Source: CAIWHR01 sp963709525
Lineage (GTDB): Bacteria > Pseudomonadota > Gammaproteobacteria > Burkholderiales > Casimicrobiaceae
Length of the DNA stretch: 64,000 nucleotides
NCBI GenBank assembly: GCA_963709525.1
Contig: CAVPXB010000020.1
Span: 62,001-126,000, forward strand
Direction of reading: 5' to 3'
The position numbers and the translations under genes were made by a program. The notes under the pieces are model-generated. The model made no database searches. It was not told where the DNA came from and worked only from the letters and a program-made list of their open reading frames with translations. Within the stretch, counting starts at the first letter, position 1, and each line of letters starts with the position of its first letter. Shown here one piece after another: positions 52,448 to 60,959 of the stretch.

Positions 52448-53532
52448 CCGGCGCCGCCGGCGGGGCCGGTTACCCCTACGCAGCGCTGCGGGAATTGCTC
52501 GTCGAGGAGCCGCACGCGGTGCTGGTCTGCGTGGCGAGCGCACGCGGATCGACGCCGCGCGAGGCCGGTGCGGCGATGATCGTCACGCCAACCCGCGCCA
52601 TCGGCACCATCGGCGGCGGCAAGCTCGAGTTCGAGGCCTTGCGCATTGCGCGCGTTGCGCTCTCCCGGGCGGACGCGAAAGTCGCGTGGGCGTCGCTGGT
52701 CCGCTTTCCGCTCGCCGCCGGCGTCGGGCAGTGCTGCGGCGGCGTCGCGACCCTTGCGTTCGCCTCGTTCTCGACCGCCGATGGCGAATGGCTGGCGCAG
52801 ATCGGCACGGCACTGCAATCCGGTGTGGGCGTCGCCGTCCTCATCGGTCTTGGACCCGACTGCAGCCCGCGGATGAGCGTCTCGGCCGCCGACGCTCGCG
52901 GCAGTCTTGGCGACGACGCGGAAGACGCGACTGCCATCGCGCTTGCACGCGCCCGACTCGCCGCCGGCGACGCCGGAGTGCCGCGCGCGACCATCGAGCA
53001 CGCGGGCGAGATCCCCGTCCTGGTGCATCTGCCCGCTGCCGGCGCCTTCGACGTGTTCCTCTTCGGCAACGGCCACGTCGGCCGCGCACTGGCGCACATC
53101 CTTGGCGCATTGCCCGCGCGCGTGCGCTGGATCGATGCGCGGGAGGCGGATTTCCCGTCGACACGGACCGCGAACGTCGAGATCATCGCCACCGACGTGC
53201 CGGACGCCGAGTTGCGCGCGGCGCCGCCCGGCAGCTACGTCGTCGTCTCGACGCACAGTCATGCGCTCGACTTCGCGTTGGTGGCGGCCGCCCTGGCGCG
53301 CGATGACTGGAGTTACCTGGGCATGATCGGCTCGCGCGCCAAGAAGGCGCAGCTCCTGCGACGGCTTGTCCAGCACGGCCTGCCGCCCGAAGCCATCGAC
53401 CGCGTCGCCTGTCCGATCGGCAGCGCCGCCGGCCTGCCGCGCGGCAAGGAGCCCGGGACCATCGCCGTCGCGGTGGCCGCGGAAATGCTGGCGCTGCGCG
53501 AACGCCTATTGAACCGGCATGAATATGATTGA
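52444..53532 (+). CDS. xdhC: Xanthine dehydrogenase accessory protein XdhC
   Basis: This 362-residue protein starts at a GTG overlapping the xdhB stop. It has the XdhC/CoxI segments: VASARGSTPREAGAAMIV, IGTIGGGKLEFEAL, LAAGVGQCCGG and a Rossmann-like C-terminal domain (VFLFGNGHVGRALAHIL, GMIGSRAKKAQ). XdhC binds the molybdenum cofactor, promotes its sulfuration and inserts it into XdhB. The last eight residues (NRHEYD region) and the stop TGA at 53530-53532 are encoded by the left end of repeat copy 5, so the C-terminus was altered by that insertion. Confidence 0.93.
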   Translation: MTGAAGGAGYPYAALRELLVEEPHAVLVCVASARGSTPREAGAAMIVTPTRAIGTIGGGKLEFEALRIARVALSRADAKVAWASLVRFPLAAGVGQCCGGVATLAFASFSTADGEWLAQIGTALQSGVGVAVLIGLGPDCSPRMSVSAADARGSLGDDAEDATAIALARARLAAGDAGVPRATIEHAGEIPVLVHLPAAGAFDVFLFGNGHVGRALAHILGALPARVRWIDAREADFPSTRTANVEIIATDVPDAELRAAPPGSYVVVSTHSHALDFALVAAALARDDWSYLGMIGSRAKKAQLLRRLVQHGLPPEAIDRVACPIGSAAGLPRGKEPGTIAVAVAAEMLALRERLLNRHEYD

Positions 53533-53613
53533 ACCGTTCGCCCTGAGCTCGTCGAAGGGCTTCGACAGGCTCAGCCCGAACGGAACTTGATACATCACTG
53601 TGCCGGATCAATA
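53507..53613. repeat. Dispersed hairpin element, copy 5 (shortest, reference copy)
   Basis: At 107 bp this is the simplest copy. The ends are TATTGAACCGGCATGAATAT at the left and TGTGCCGGATCAATA at the right, an imperfect terminal inverted repeat bounded by TA. The core is one imperfect hairpin of about 24-bp arms (CCGTTCGCCCTGAGCTCGTC against its partner GGCTCAGCCCGAACGG), with no tandem expansion. It supplies the end of xdhC and ends 50 bases before the next gene. The TA borders would fit an IS630/Tc1-like target duplication, as in Correia-type elements. Confidence 0.78.
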
Positions 53614-53663
53614 AGCGCATCCGCCGCTGCGGAATCGCCGCCCGCTGCGGCATAATCTCGAAC

Positions 53664-55238
53664 ATGCCCGACGCGCCGCATTCCCGTCCCCGCCTGCGCC
53701 TTTCGGGCATCACCAAGATCTATCCCTCGGTCGTCGCCAACGATGGCATCGACCTTTCGGTGCTGCCGGGCGAGATCCATGCGGTGCTCGGCGAGAACGG
53801 CGCCGGCAAGTCGACGCTGATGAAGATCATCTACGGTGTCGTGCGCCCCGATGCCGGGACGATCCGCTGGAACGAGGACGTCGTGGCGATCGGCAATCCG
53901 GCCCGGGCGCGCAAGCTGGGCATCGGGATGGTGTTCCAGCATTTCTCGCTGTTCGAAACCCTCACCGTCGCCGAAAACATCGTGCTGGCGCTCGATGCCG
54001 GGCGCGCGGGACGCGATCTCGAGACGCGAATCCGCGACGTCTCGGCCCACTACGGCCTCCCGCTCGATCCCGACCGGTACGTGCACACGATGTCGGTGGG
54101 CGAGCGGCAGCGCGTCGAGATCGTGCGCTGCCTGCTGCAGGACCCGCGGCTGCTGATCATGGACGAGCCGACGTCGGTGCTGACTCCGCAGGCGGTCGAG
54201 AAGCTGTTCGAGACGCTGCGCACGCTGGCCGCCGAAGGCTGCAGCATCCTCTACATCAGCCACAAGCTCGACGAGATCCGGGCGCTGTGCCATCGCGCGA
54301 CCGTGCTGCGCGCCGGCAAGGTCACCGGCACCTGCGATCCGCGCAACGAGTCGTCGACCTCGCTCGCGCGGATGATGATCGGCGGCGACCTGCCGCATCC
54401 GCGGCGCCAGGAAGCGCGCGTCCACGGCGAGGGTGCGCTCGTCCTTGCCGGGCTGTCGATCCCCGCCGACGACCCCTTCGGCACCGCGCTGCACGAGATC
54501 AATCTGACGGTGCGCGCCGGCGAGATCGTCGGCATTGCCGGCGTCTCCGGCAACGGCCAGAAGGAGTTGCTCGCCGCGCTGTCGGGAGAGCGCAGCGTCG
54601 ACCGTGCGGATGCGATCAGCCTCGACGGCGTGCCCGTGGGGACGCTCGACGCCGCGCGTCGCCGCGAACTCGGACTGGGCTTCGTACCCGAGGAACGTCT
54701 GGGGCGCGGCGCCGTGCCGGACATGTCGCTCGCCGACAACGCGTTGCTCACCGCGCATCGCCGCGGGCTGACCACGCGCGGCTTCATCCGCTTCGGTGCC
54801 ATGCGTGATTTCGCGCGCGCCACGATCGCCGATTTCAACGTCAAGGCCGCGGGTCCGCAGGCGGTCGCGCGAAGCCTCTCCGGCGGCAACCTGCAGAAGT
54901 TCATCGTCGGCCGCGAACTGCGCCAGCAGCCGCGGATCCTGATTGCGGCACAGCCCACCTGGGGCGTCGATGTCGGCGCGTCGGCGCAGATTCGCCAGGC
55001 GCTGCTGGACCTGCGCGATGCCGGCGTCGCGGTGCTGGTGATCTCGGAGGAGCTCGATGAGCTGTTCGAGATCTGCGACCGCCTGGCGGTGATCGCGCAG
55101 GGGCGGCTGTCCGAACCCAAGGCCGTCGCCGCGACCAACACCGGCGAGATTGGCCTCCTGATGAGCGGGTCGTTCGTCGCCGGGGGCGCGCGCAGCGAGC
55201 GGCACTTCTCGCCTGCCGGCGCGCTGGGGCTCGATTGA
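53664..55238 (+). CDS. BMP-type ABC transporter ATP-binding protein (two-domain, nucleoside/simple sugar)
   Basis: This 524-residue protein has two ABC domains like RbsA/NupA-type ATPases. The first is canonical: GENGAGKSTLMK, FQHFSLFETLTVAENI, SVGERQRVEIVR, LLIMDEPTSVLTP. In the second the Walker A is degenerate (GVSGNGQKELL), as usual for this family, with LSGGNLQKFIVGREL and LIAAQPTWGVDVGA. Together with two permeases and the BMP-family binding protein at 58542 it would import nucleosides or purines. The neighbouring xdh genes favour a purine-type substrate. ATG 53664 follows repeat copy 5. Confidence 0.93.
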   Translation: MPDAPHSRPRLRLSGITKIYPSVVANDGIDLSVLPGEIHAVLGENGAGKSTLMKIIYGVVRPDAGTIRWNEDVVAIGNPARARKLGIGMVFQHFSLFETLTVAENIVLALDAGRAGRDLETRIRDVSAHYGLPLDPDRYVHTMSVGERQRVEIVRCLLQDPRLLIMDEPTSVLTPQAVEKLFETLRTLAAEGCSILYISHKLDEIRALCHRATVLRAGKVTGTCDPRNESSTSLARMMIGGDLPHPRRQEARVHGEGALVLAGLSIPADDPFGTALHEINLTVRAGEIVGIAGVSGNGQKELLAALSGERSVDRADAISLDGVPVGTLDAARRRELGLGFVPEERLGRGAVPDMSLADNALLTAHRRGLTTRGFIRFGAMRDFARATIADFNVKAAGPQAVARSLSGGNLQKFIVGRELRQQPRILIAAQPTWGVDVGASAQIRQALLDLRDAGVAVLVISEELDELFEICDRLAVIAQGRLSEPKAVAATNTGEIGLLMSGSFVAGGARSERHFSPAGALGLD

Positions 55239-55248
55239 TGGTGCAGCC

Positions 55249-56328
55249 ATGATGCGACTGCGCCTCGAAGCACGGCCCGAGCCTTCGCGCCTCGCCGGCT
55301 GGCTGTCGCCGCTGGTCGCGGGGCTCGCCACCATCGTCATCGGCTTCGTCCTGTTTTCGGCCATGGGCAAGGATCCGTGGGAGGCTTTCCACGTGTTCTT
55401 CGTCAAGCCGCTCGAGACGCGGTACGGCATCGGCGAACTGCTGCTGAAAGCGGGCCCCCTGATGCTCTGCGCGGTGGGGCTCGCCAACGGCTACCGCGCC
55501 AATGTGTGGAACATCGGTGCCGAGGGACAGCTGACGATGGGCGCGATCTTCGGCGGCGGGCTGGCGCTCGCGTTTCCGGATTCGCCGTCGCCGCTCCTGC
55601 TCCCGGCGATGATCGTCGCCGGAGCGTTGGGCGGCATGGCCTGGGCATCGATACCCGCGTGGCTGCGCACGCGCTTCAACGCCAACGAGATCCTGGTGTC
55701 GCTGATGCTGGTCTACGTCGCGACCTACACGTTGTCGCTGCTGGTCCACGGTCCCTGGCGCGATCCCGAGGGCTTCAACTTTCCGCAGTCGAAGATGTTC
55801 GAAACCGCGGCGTTGTTGCCCATTCTTCTCGACGAAACGCGGCTCAACGTCGGCTTCCTGATCGCGCTCGCCGCCATCGCCGCGGGATGGGTGTTCATGG
55901 CGCGGAGTTTCATCGGCTTCCAGATGCGTGTGGCAGGACTCGCTCCCGCTGCCGCCAATTACGCCGGCATCTCGGCCAGGCGCACCGTGTGGCTGGGCAT
56001 GCTGATCGGTGGTGCGTGCGCCGGCATCGCCGGTATCGGCGAAGCCGCCGGTCCGATCGGGCAGCTGCTGCCGTCGGTTTCGCCGGGCTACGGCTTTGCC
56101 GCCATCATCGTCGCCTTCGTCGGCCGTTTGCATCCGCTGGGCATCTTCTGCGCCAGCCTGCTCATGTCGCTGCTCTACCTCGGCGGCGAATCGGCGCAGA
56201 TGGGCCTCGCGCTGCCTTCTGCGGTCACGGGGCTGTTCCAGGGAGCGTTGCTGTTCTTCCTGCTGGCGTCCGACGTATTCATCCACTATCGGCTGCGGAT
56301 TCTGTCCGCGCAGCCGGCGCTTCGATGA
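55249..56328 (+). CDS. BMP-type ABC transporter permease 1
   Basis: This 359-residue BPD_transp_2 family permease has about nine helices. It contains GYRANVWNIGAEGQLTMGAIFGG and the conserved FNANEILVSLMLVYVA and GISARRTVWLGMLIGGACAGIAG segments. This pattern is typical of the first permease (NupP/YufP-like) of nucleoside transporters. It starts 10 bases after the ATPase stop, and its own TGA overlaps the ATG of the second permease, so the three genes form one operon. Confidence 0.92.
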   Translation: MMRLRLEARPEPSRLAGWLSPLVAGLATIVIGFVLFSAMGKDPWEAFHVFFVKPLETRYGIGELLLKAGPLMLCAVGLANGYRANVWNIGAEGQLTMGAIFGGGLALAFPDSPSPLLLPAMIVAGALGGMAWASIPAWLRTRFNANEILVSLMLVYVATYTLSLLVHGPWRDPEGFNFPQSKMFETAALLPILLDETRLNVGFLIALAAIAAGWVFMARSFIGFQMRVAGLAPAAANYAGISARRTVWLGMLIGGACAGIAGIGEAAGPIGQLLPSVSPGYGFAAIIVAFVGRLHPLGIFCASLLMSLLYLGGESAQMGLALPSAVTGLFQGALLFFLLASDVFIHYRLRILSAQPALR

Positions 56329-57248
56329 TGGAGCACCTCCTCGAACTCGTGGTGTTGACACTGGCCGCGGGGACGCCGCTCGTCTACGCCGCGCTGGGGG
56401 AGCTCGTCACCGAGAAGGCGGGCGTGTTGAACCTCGGCGTCGAGGGCATGATGCTCGTCGGCGCGGTGACATCGTTCGCCGTTGCGGCGACCACCGGGCA
56501 GCCGTGGCTGGGCGTTATCGCCGGATTGGCTGCCGGCGCGCTGCTGTCCTTGATCTTCGCCGTGCTCACGCTGACGCTGATGGCCAACCAGGTGGCGACC
56601 GGCCTCGCCCTGAGCCTCTTCGGCGTTGGGCTTTCGGCCTTCGCCGGACTGGACTACGTCAGCGTCGTGATCGAAGGCATCAAGCCCTTCGGATCGGGAA
56701 ACCTGGCGGAGCTGCCGGTCATAGGCAAGCTGCTGTTCGGCCACAATCCGCTGGTCTATCTGTCGCTGCTGCTGTTTGCGGGCATCCAGTGGTTTCTCTA
56801 CCGCACCCGCGCCGGCCTCGTGCTGCGGGCGATCGGCGAATCGCCCCAGTCGGCGCACGCGATCGGCTACCCGGTGGTGCGCATCCGCTACCTTGCGGTG
56901 CTCTTCGGCGGCGCCTGCTCGGGCCTCGCCGGCGCGTATCTGGCCGTCGCTTACACGCCGCTGTGGGTCGAGGGCATGACGGCCGGTCGCGGCTGGATCG
57001 CGTTGGCGCTGGTGGTGTTCGCCACCTGGCGTCCGTGGCGCGTGCTGGCCGGCGCGTATCTCTTCGGCGGGGTCACGCTGGCGACTTTCCAGGCGCAGGC
57101 GGGCGGCCTGGACGTGCCATCGCAATTGCTGTCGATGCTGCCCTACGTCGCCACCATCGTCGTGCTGGCGATCATCTCGCGCGATGCCACGACGATCCGG
57201 CTCAATGCGCCGGCGTCGCTGGGTCGGCCTTTCCACCCGGACGGCTGA
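56325..57248 (+). CDS. BMP-type ABC transporter permease 2
   Basis: This 307-residue BPD_transp_2 permease (NupQ/YufQ-like) has the family opening TLAAGTPLVYAALGELVTEKAGVLNLGVEGMML, LMANQVATGLALSLFGVGLSAF and the GRGWIALALVVFATW segment. About eight helices are visible. ATG 56325 overlaps the previous stop. The usual fourth component, the binding protein, is not next to it but lies 1.3 kb further on, beyond an antisense gene. Confidence 0.92.
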   Translation: MMEHLLELVVLTLAAGTPLVYAALGELVTEKAGVLNLGVEGMMLVGAVTSFAVAATTGQPWLGVIAGLAAGALLSLIFAVLTLTLMANQVATGLALSLFGVGLSAFAGLDYVSVVIEGIKPFGSGNLAELPVIGKLLFGHNPLVYLSLLLFAGIQWFLYRTRAGLVLRAIGESPQSAHAIGYPVVRIRYLAVLFGGACSGLAGAYLAVAYTPLWVEGMTAGRGWIALALVVFATWRPWRVLAGAYLFGGVTLATFQAQAGGLDVPSQLLSMLPYVATIVVLAIISRDATTIRLNAPASLGRPFHPDG

Positions 57249-57266
57249 CGCCGGCGTGCGCGCCGA

Positions 57267-58340
57267 TCATGTCTCCTTCGCGGCCGCCTTCTCCGGCACG
57301 TCGTCGATCCACGCCGACAGCAGCGTGTAACTCACCGCGAGCACCACCGGGCCGACGAAAATCCCCAGCAGCCCCAGCGAAACGATGCCGCCGATCACGC
57401 CGGCGAAGATCAGCAGCAGCGGCAGGTCGGCGCCTTTCTTTATCAGGAACGGACGCAGGAAATTGTCCAGCGTGCCGACAAACGCCGTGAACACCAGCAG
57501 CACCGTGCCCCACACGTTGTCGCCCGACCAGTAGAGCCAGACCACCGCGGGGATCAGCACCGGCATCGGCCCCACCTGTGCCAGGCACAGCATCAGCATG
57601 AGCGCGGTCAGCACGCCTGCCAGCGGAATCCCGGCAACGACCAGTCCGATGCCGGCGAGTGTCGATTGCACGAGCGCGGTCACGACCACCCCCAACGCGA
57701 CGCCGCGAATCGCCTGCGCGGCCAGGACGGCAACCTGGTCGCCACGCTCGCCGGCCAGGCGATGCGCGAAACGACGCACGCCGCGCGCCGCCGTCTCCCC
57801 GCCCGAATACATCACGGCAGCGATGACCACCGTCAGGAGAAATTGCACGACCAGCATGCCGATGGTGCCCGCCTCGGCGGCAATCCACTTGGCGGCGATG
57901 CCGACATAGGGGCCCAGCTTCGCTGCCAGCGCATCCGGCGACATGGCCGCGAATTCGCGCCACATCGACGCGATCTTGGTGCCAAAGACGGGAATCACGT
58001 CGATCAGCGCCGGCGGTTGCGGGACCTTGAAGTCCTTGAGCGTTCGCGCCCACCCGGAGAGCTGGTCGGCATAATCGACAATGGTGCCGACCGCTGCCCA
58101 GAACGGCAGCACGAACACCAGCAGCATCGCCAGCGTCATCACCGTGACGGCGAGTCCCCGCCTGCCCCACAGCGCGCGCTCGACCTTCAGCATCAGGGGC
58201 CAGGTCGCGACGACGATCATCGTCGCCCAGATCACCGGCGCCAGGAAGGGGCGGATGATCCAGAGCGAGGCAACGATCAGCGTCCCGATGAACAGAACGG
58301 CCAGCGTGTTGCGGGTGAGGTCGCGTTGCATTTGAGGCAT
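57267..58340 (-). CDS. AI-2E family transporter (PerM/YdiK-like)
   Basis: This 357-residue membrane protein has eight helices in the PerM arrangement, with NTLAVLFIGTLIVASLWIIRPFLAPVIWA at the N-terminus. The C-terminal half contains FVGTLDNFLRPFLIKKGADLPLLLIFAGVIGGI and GPVVLAVSYTLL, both diagnostic. Members have been linked to AI-2 export, sodium/proton antiport or metabolite export; the role here is unknown. It lies antisense inside the BMP transporter cluster, separating permeases from the binding protein. Starts at ATG 58340 or 58331 are both possible. Confidence 0.9.
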   Translation of the reverse strand: MPQMQRDLTRNTLAVLFIGTLIVASLWIIRPFLAPVIWATMIVVATWPLMLKVERALWGRRGLAVTVMTLAMLLVFVLPFWAAVGTIVDYADQLSGWARTLKDFKVPQPPALIDVIPVFGTKIASMWREFAAMSPDALAAKLGPYVGIAAKWIAAEAGTIGMLVVQFLLTVVIAAVMYSGGETAARGVRRFAHRLAGERGDQVAVLAAQAIRGVALGVVVTALVQSTLAGIGLVVAGIPLAGVLTALMLMLCLAQVGPMPVLIPAVVWLYWSGDNVWGTVLLVFTAFVGTLDNFLRPFLIKKGADLPLLLIFAGVIGGIVSLGLLGIFVGPVVLAVSYTLLSAWIDDVPEKAAAKET

Positions 58341-58541
58341 CTCCAGGGCGGGGGTACTCGCCGGCACGCGCCTGCGACAGCCGGAGTGCCGCATCCGTTT
58401 GGCGCTTGTGGCGTTCAGGCACCGGCGAGCGCCGCAATTATAGAGGTGCCGACGCATCTGCGCCGCTGCGCGCGCGATTGCCGTCCACCGGGGGTAGAAT
58501 CACCATTTTCGTCCGCCTTTCCCCCCCGAAGGAGATCGACC

Positions 58542-59645
58542 ATGTCGCACGCACCGCGCCGCAAGGCGCTCATCGCTGTCGCCGCGCTATCCGCGGCCGC
58601 GTTTGGCCTGGCGCTGCCTGCCGCCGCGCAAACCAAGGCGGGCGAACCGCTGAAGATCGGTTACGTCTACGTCAGCCCCATCGGCGACGCCGGCTGGACG
58701 TTCCAGCACGACAGCGGCCGCAAGGAGATGGAGAAGGCGCTGGGCGCCAAGGTCACCAGCAAGTTCATCGAAAGCGTTCCCGAGGGCGCGGATGCCGAGC
58801 GGGTGATCCGCGAGCTGGCACAAAGCGGCCATCAGCTGATCTTCACGACCTCGTTCGGTTACATGAATCCGACGATCAAGGTCGCCAAGACGTTCCCCAA
58901 GGTCCAGTTCGAACACGCGACCGGCTACAAGACCGACAAGAACGTCGGCATCTACAACGCGCGCTTCTACGAGGGCCGCTATCTCGCCGGCATCGTCGCC
59001 GGCAAGATGACCAAGTCGAATGTCGCCGGCTATGTCGCCGCGTTCCCGATTCCGGAAGTCGTCATGGGCATCAACGCGTTCACGCGCGGCATGAAGAGCG
59101 TCAACCCCAAGGCCGAGACCAAGGTGATCTGGGTCAACTCCTGGTTCGACCCGGGCCGCGAGAGCGAGGCCGCCAACACGCTGATCTCGCAGGGCGCCGA
59201 CGTCGTCACGCATCACACCGATTCGACCGCCGCCGTGCAGGCCGCCGAAGCGAAGAAGGTCTACGCCATCGGCTACCACTCCGACATGTCCAAGTACGGG
59301 CCCAACGCGCAACTCACCGCCGTCACCCACCAGTGGGGCGCGTACTACACCAAGGTCGCGCAGTCGGCGCTCGACGGCAAGTGGAAGCCGGGCAACGTCT
59401 GGGGCGGCATCAAGGACGGCATGATCAAGATGGCGCCGTTCAACAAGATCGTGCCGCAGGACGTGCAGGACCTCGTCAACAAGACCGCCGCCGACATCGG
59501 CGCCGGCAAGTTCCATCCCTTCACCGGTCCGGTCAAGGACAACGACGGCAAGGAACGCCTCGCCGCCGGCAAGGTGATGGACGACGGCACGCTGTCGAAG
59601 ATGGATTATTACGTCGAAGGCGTGCAGGGGAAGCTGCCGAAGTAA
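58542..59645 (+). CDS. BMP family ABC transporter substrate-binding protein
   Basis: This 367-residue periplasmic protein has a Sec signal (RRKALIAVAALSAAAFGLALPAAAQ). The mature part starts LKIGYVYVSPIGDAGWTFQHDSG, the usual BMP/Med opening, with FTTSFGYMNPTIKVAK, KNVGIYNARFYEGRYLAGIVAG and THHTDSTAAVQAAE. BMP proteins bind nucleosides or purines; PnrA and TmpC are examples. It is the likely partner of the ATPase and permeases at 53664-57248. A GAAGGAG ribosome-binding site precedes ATG 58542, and a strong terminator follows. It seems to have its own promoter after the divergent AI-2E gene. Confidence 0.95.
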   Translation: MSHAPRRKALIAVAALSAAAFGLALPAAAQTKAGEPLKIGYVYVSPIGDAGWTFQHDSGRKEMEKALGAKVTSKFIESVPEGADAERVIRELAQSGHQLIFTTSFGYMNPTIKVAKTFPKVQFEHATGYKTDKNVGIYNARFYEGRYLAGIVAGKMTKSNVAGYVAAFPIPEVVMGINAFTRGMKSVNPKAETKVIWVNSWFDPGRESEAANTLISQGADVVTHHTDSTAAVQAAEAKKVYAIGYHSDMSKYGPNAQLTAVTHQWGAYYTKVAQSALDGKWKPGNVWGGIKDGMIKMAPFNKIVPQDVQDLVNKTAADIGAGKFHPFTGPVKDNDGKERLAAGKVMDDGTLSKMDYYVEGVQGKLPK

Positions 59646-59672
59646 GCTTCGGCGCTGCACGGAAATTCAGGA

Positions 59673-59698
59673 AGCCCCGGCGTGCCGGGGCTTTTTTT
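59673..59698 (+). terminator. Rho-independent terminator after the BMP binding-protein gene
   Basis: A perfect AGCCCCGG / CCGGGGCT stem with a 4-base loop followed by seven T, 28 bases past the stop. Confidence 0.88.
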
Positions 59699-59739
59699 GG
59701 GCGCATGGAAGTCGGCGTGCGCTTCGGCAACCCGTCGAC

Positions 59740-60237
59740 TCAGCCCGCCCAGCGTCGCGCATCCTTGAGCAGGAGCAGCAATTGCTGCTCGCGCAAGGGA
59801 GACGCAATAAAGCCGAAACGCGAATAGAACCGGGCCGCATCTTCGTCTATAGGGTGCGTCAGCATCGCTCGGATGCCTGCCTGATCGGCAATCAGTAGCG
59901 TTCGTCGGACGGCATCCTGCAACAGACCAACGCCAATCCTGCGCCCTTGATCCTGTTGGCAGACAGCCAAACGGGCGAGTACCACGACCGGGATCGGATA
60001 CCGGCCCATCCCTTTGCGGATGCGTTCCGGGGCGTCGAGCACGTCGATCTGTCCCACGGTGAGGCTGTAGTAGCCGGCCACCCGGTCACTCTCGCAGGCA
60101 ACGAAGGTCTTGGCCGAGCCACCGCTTTGCGCCTGCCGGGCGTGGCGCACCAGCCACTCATTGAGCGCCCCCTTGCCGCAGTCGAACCCTTCCAGACGGT
60201 GCTGCGGTCCCAGAGGTTCCGGTCCGCTCAAATTCAT
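59740..60237 (-). CDS. GNAT-type toxin acetyltransferase (TacT/AtaT-like)
   Basis: This 165-residue GNAT protein has the toxin-clade features. It opens LGPQHRLEGFDCGKGALNEWLVRHA, continues SGGSAKTFVACESDRVAGYYSL and has the acetyl-CoA loop QGRRIGVGLLQDA, then HPIDEDAARFYSRFGF (catalytic Tyr in the ARFY motif). Such toxins acetylate the amino group of charged tRNAs and stop translation. The start at ATG 60237 overlaps the stop of the antitoxin gene (ATGA), the normal gene order in DUF1778-GNAT modules. Confidence 0.93.
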   Translation of the reverse strand: MNLSGPEPLGPQHRLEGFDCGKGALNEWLVRHARQAQSGGSAKTFVACESDRVAGYYSLTVGQIDVLDAPERIRKGMGRYPIPVVVLARLAVCQQDQGRRIGVGLLQDAVRRTLLIADQAGIRAMLTHPIDEDAARFYSRFGFIASPLREQQLLLLLKDARRWAG

Positions 60238-60566
60238 CGAGCCACCGTCTTCTTGCGCCGTGATCTCGCTGCGTGGTGGGCGGCCTGCCAAGGCGTCGTG
60301 CGCGAGAACAGATCGCGTAATCCATCGTTGACCTGCGCCGGCCGCTCAAGCAGATTCATCAAGGCTTCGTACTGACGGCCCGAGACCATGAAAAGTCGTT
60401 GGTCGAGCAGGGTTTGTTCGGCGGCTTGGCAAGCGCTGTCGAGAATGAATTCGGTCAGCGACTTGTGCGTGACATCGGCCGCGCGACGCAATACTGCCTC
60501 CTGCTCAGGCGTGGCGCGCAGACCCAACCGAGCGGAGCGTGCAGTGGACGTGGTGACGACAGCCAT
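60234..60566 (-). CDS. DUF1778 antitoxin (TacA-like)
   Basis: This 110-residue protein has an N-terminal ribbon-helix-helix (ARLGLRATPEQEAVLRRAADVTHKSLTEFILDSA), the DUF1778 signature, and a C-terminal segment (FMVSGRQYEALMNLLERPAQVN) that wraps and inhibits the partner toxin. It should bind DNA upstream and autorepress. An AAGGAG ribosome-binding site precedes the ATG. Upstream, TGTCAC occurs at 60591-60596 and 60628-60633 in direct repeat, possibly the operator. Confidence 0.93.
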   Translation of the reverse strand: MAVVTTSTARSARLGLRATPEQEAVLRRAADVTHKSLTEFILDSACQAAEQTLLDQRLFMVSGRQYEALMNLLERPAQVNDGLRDLFSRTTPWQAAHHAARSRRKKTVAR

Positions 60567-60959
60567 GGCGAACTCCTTGTTGAGTCAACTGTCACCATGT
60601 TAGTACATTCGACGTACGGCGTCCAGTTGTCACGGATGCCGGCGAGGTGCGTCTCCCCACGACAGAGCCCACTTGCCCCTCGTAATTGGAGTCCGTCAAG
60701 AATTGACGCAAATGAAGTCCGCTCGATTCATCCGGACCGGAGGCATTTATTCCAATCGCCATGGAACGGGACCCGATCAAGCTCGATGGCGGCGAACTCT
60801 TCGTCCGATACGACCCCGCCTCTTGGATACTTGGCGGGATCGACGGCGGCGTGACCCTTCAGTCCACTGCGGATCCTGGTGCTGGCGATGAGGTTGACGA
60901 TGACCTCGTGGCTGACCAGAGGCCAGCGAAAGCTCCGCGACTTCGGGATCTGGAGCGAC
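60567..60959. other. Intergenic region with no supported gene
   Basis: These 393 bases separate the toxin-antitoxin pair from phaJ. The first 70 hold the antitoxin promoter. On the plus strand an ATG at 60761 opens a frame reading MERDPIKLDGGELFVRYDP and WILGGIDGGVTLQ. That looks protein-like for about 35 residues but then turns into a Pro/Arg-rich run that is the antisense of phaJ. It may be the beginning of a truncated gene. I do not recognise it. Confidence 0.35.

Noticed and set aside
59740..60566. Arsenal of defence genes or a prophage around the toxin-antitoxin pair
   Set aside because: Only the two-gene DUF1778-GNAT module is present. Neighbours are metabolic genes, with no integrase, phage or restriction gene.
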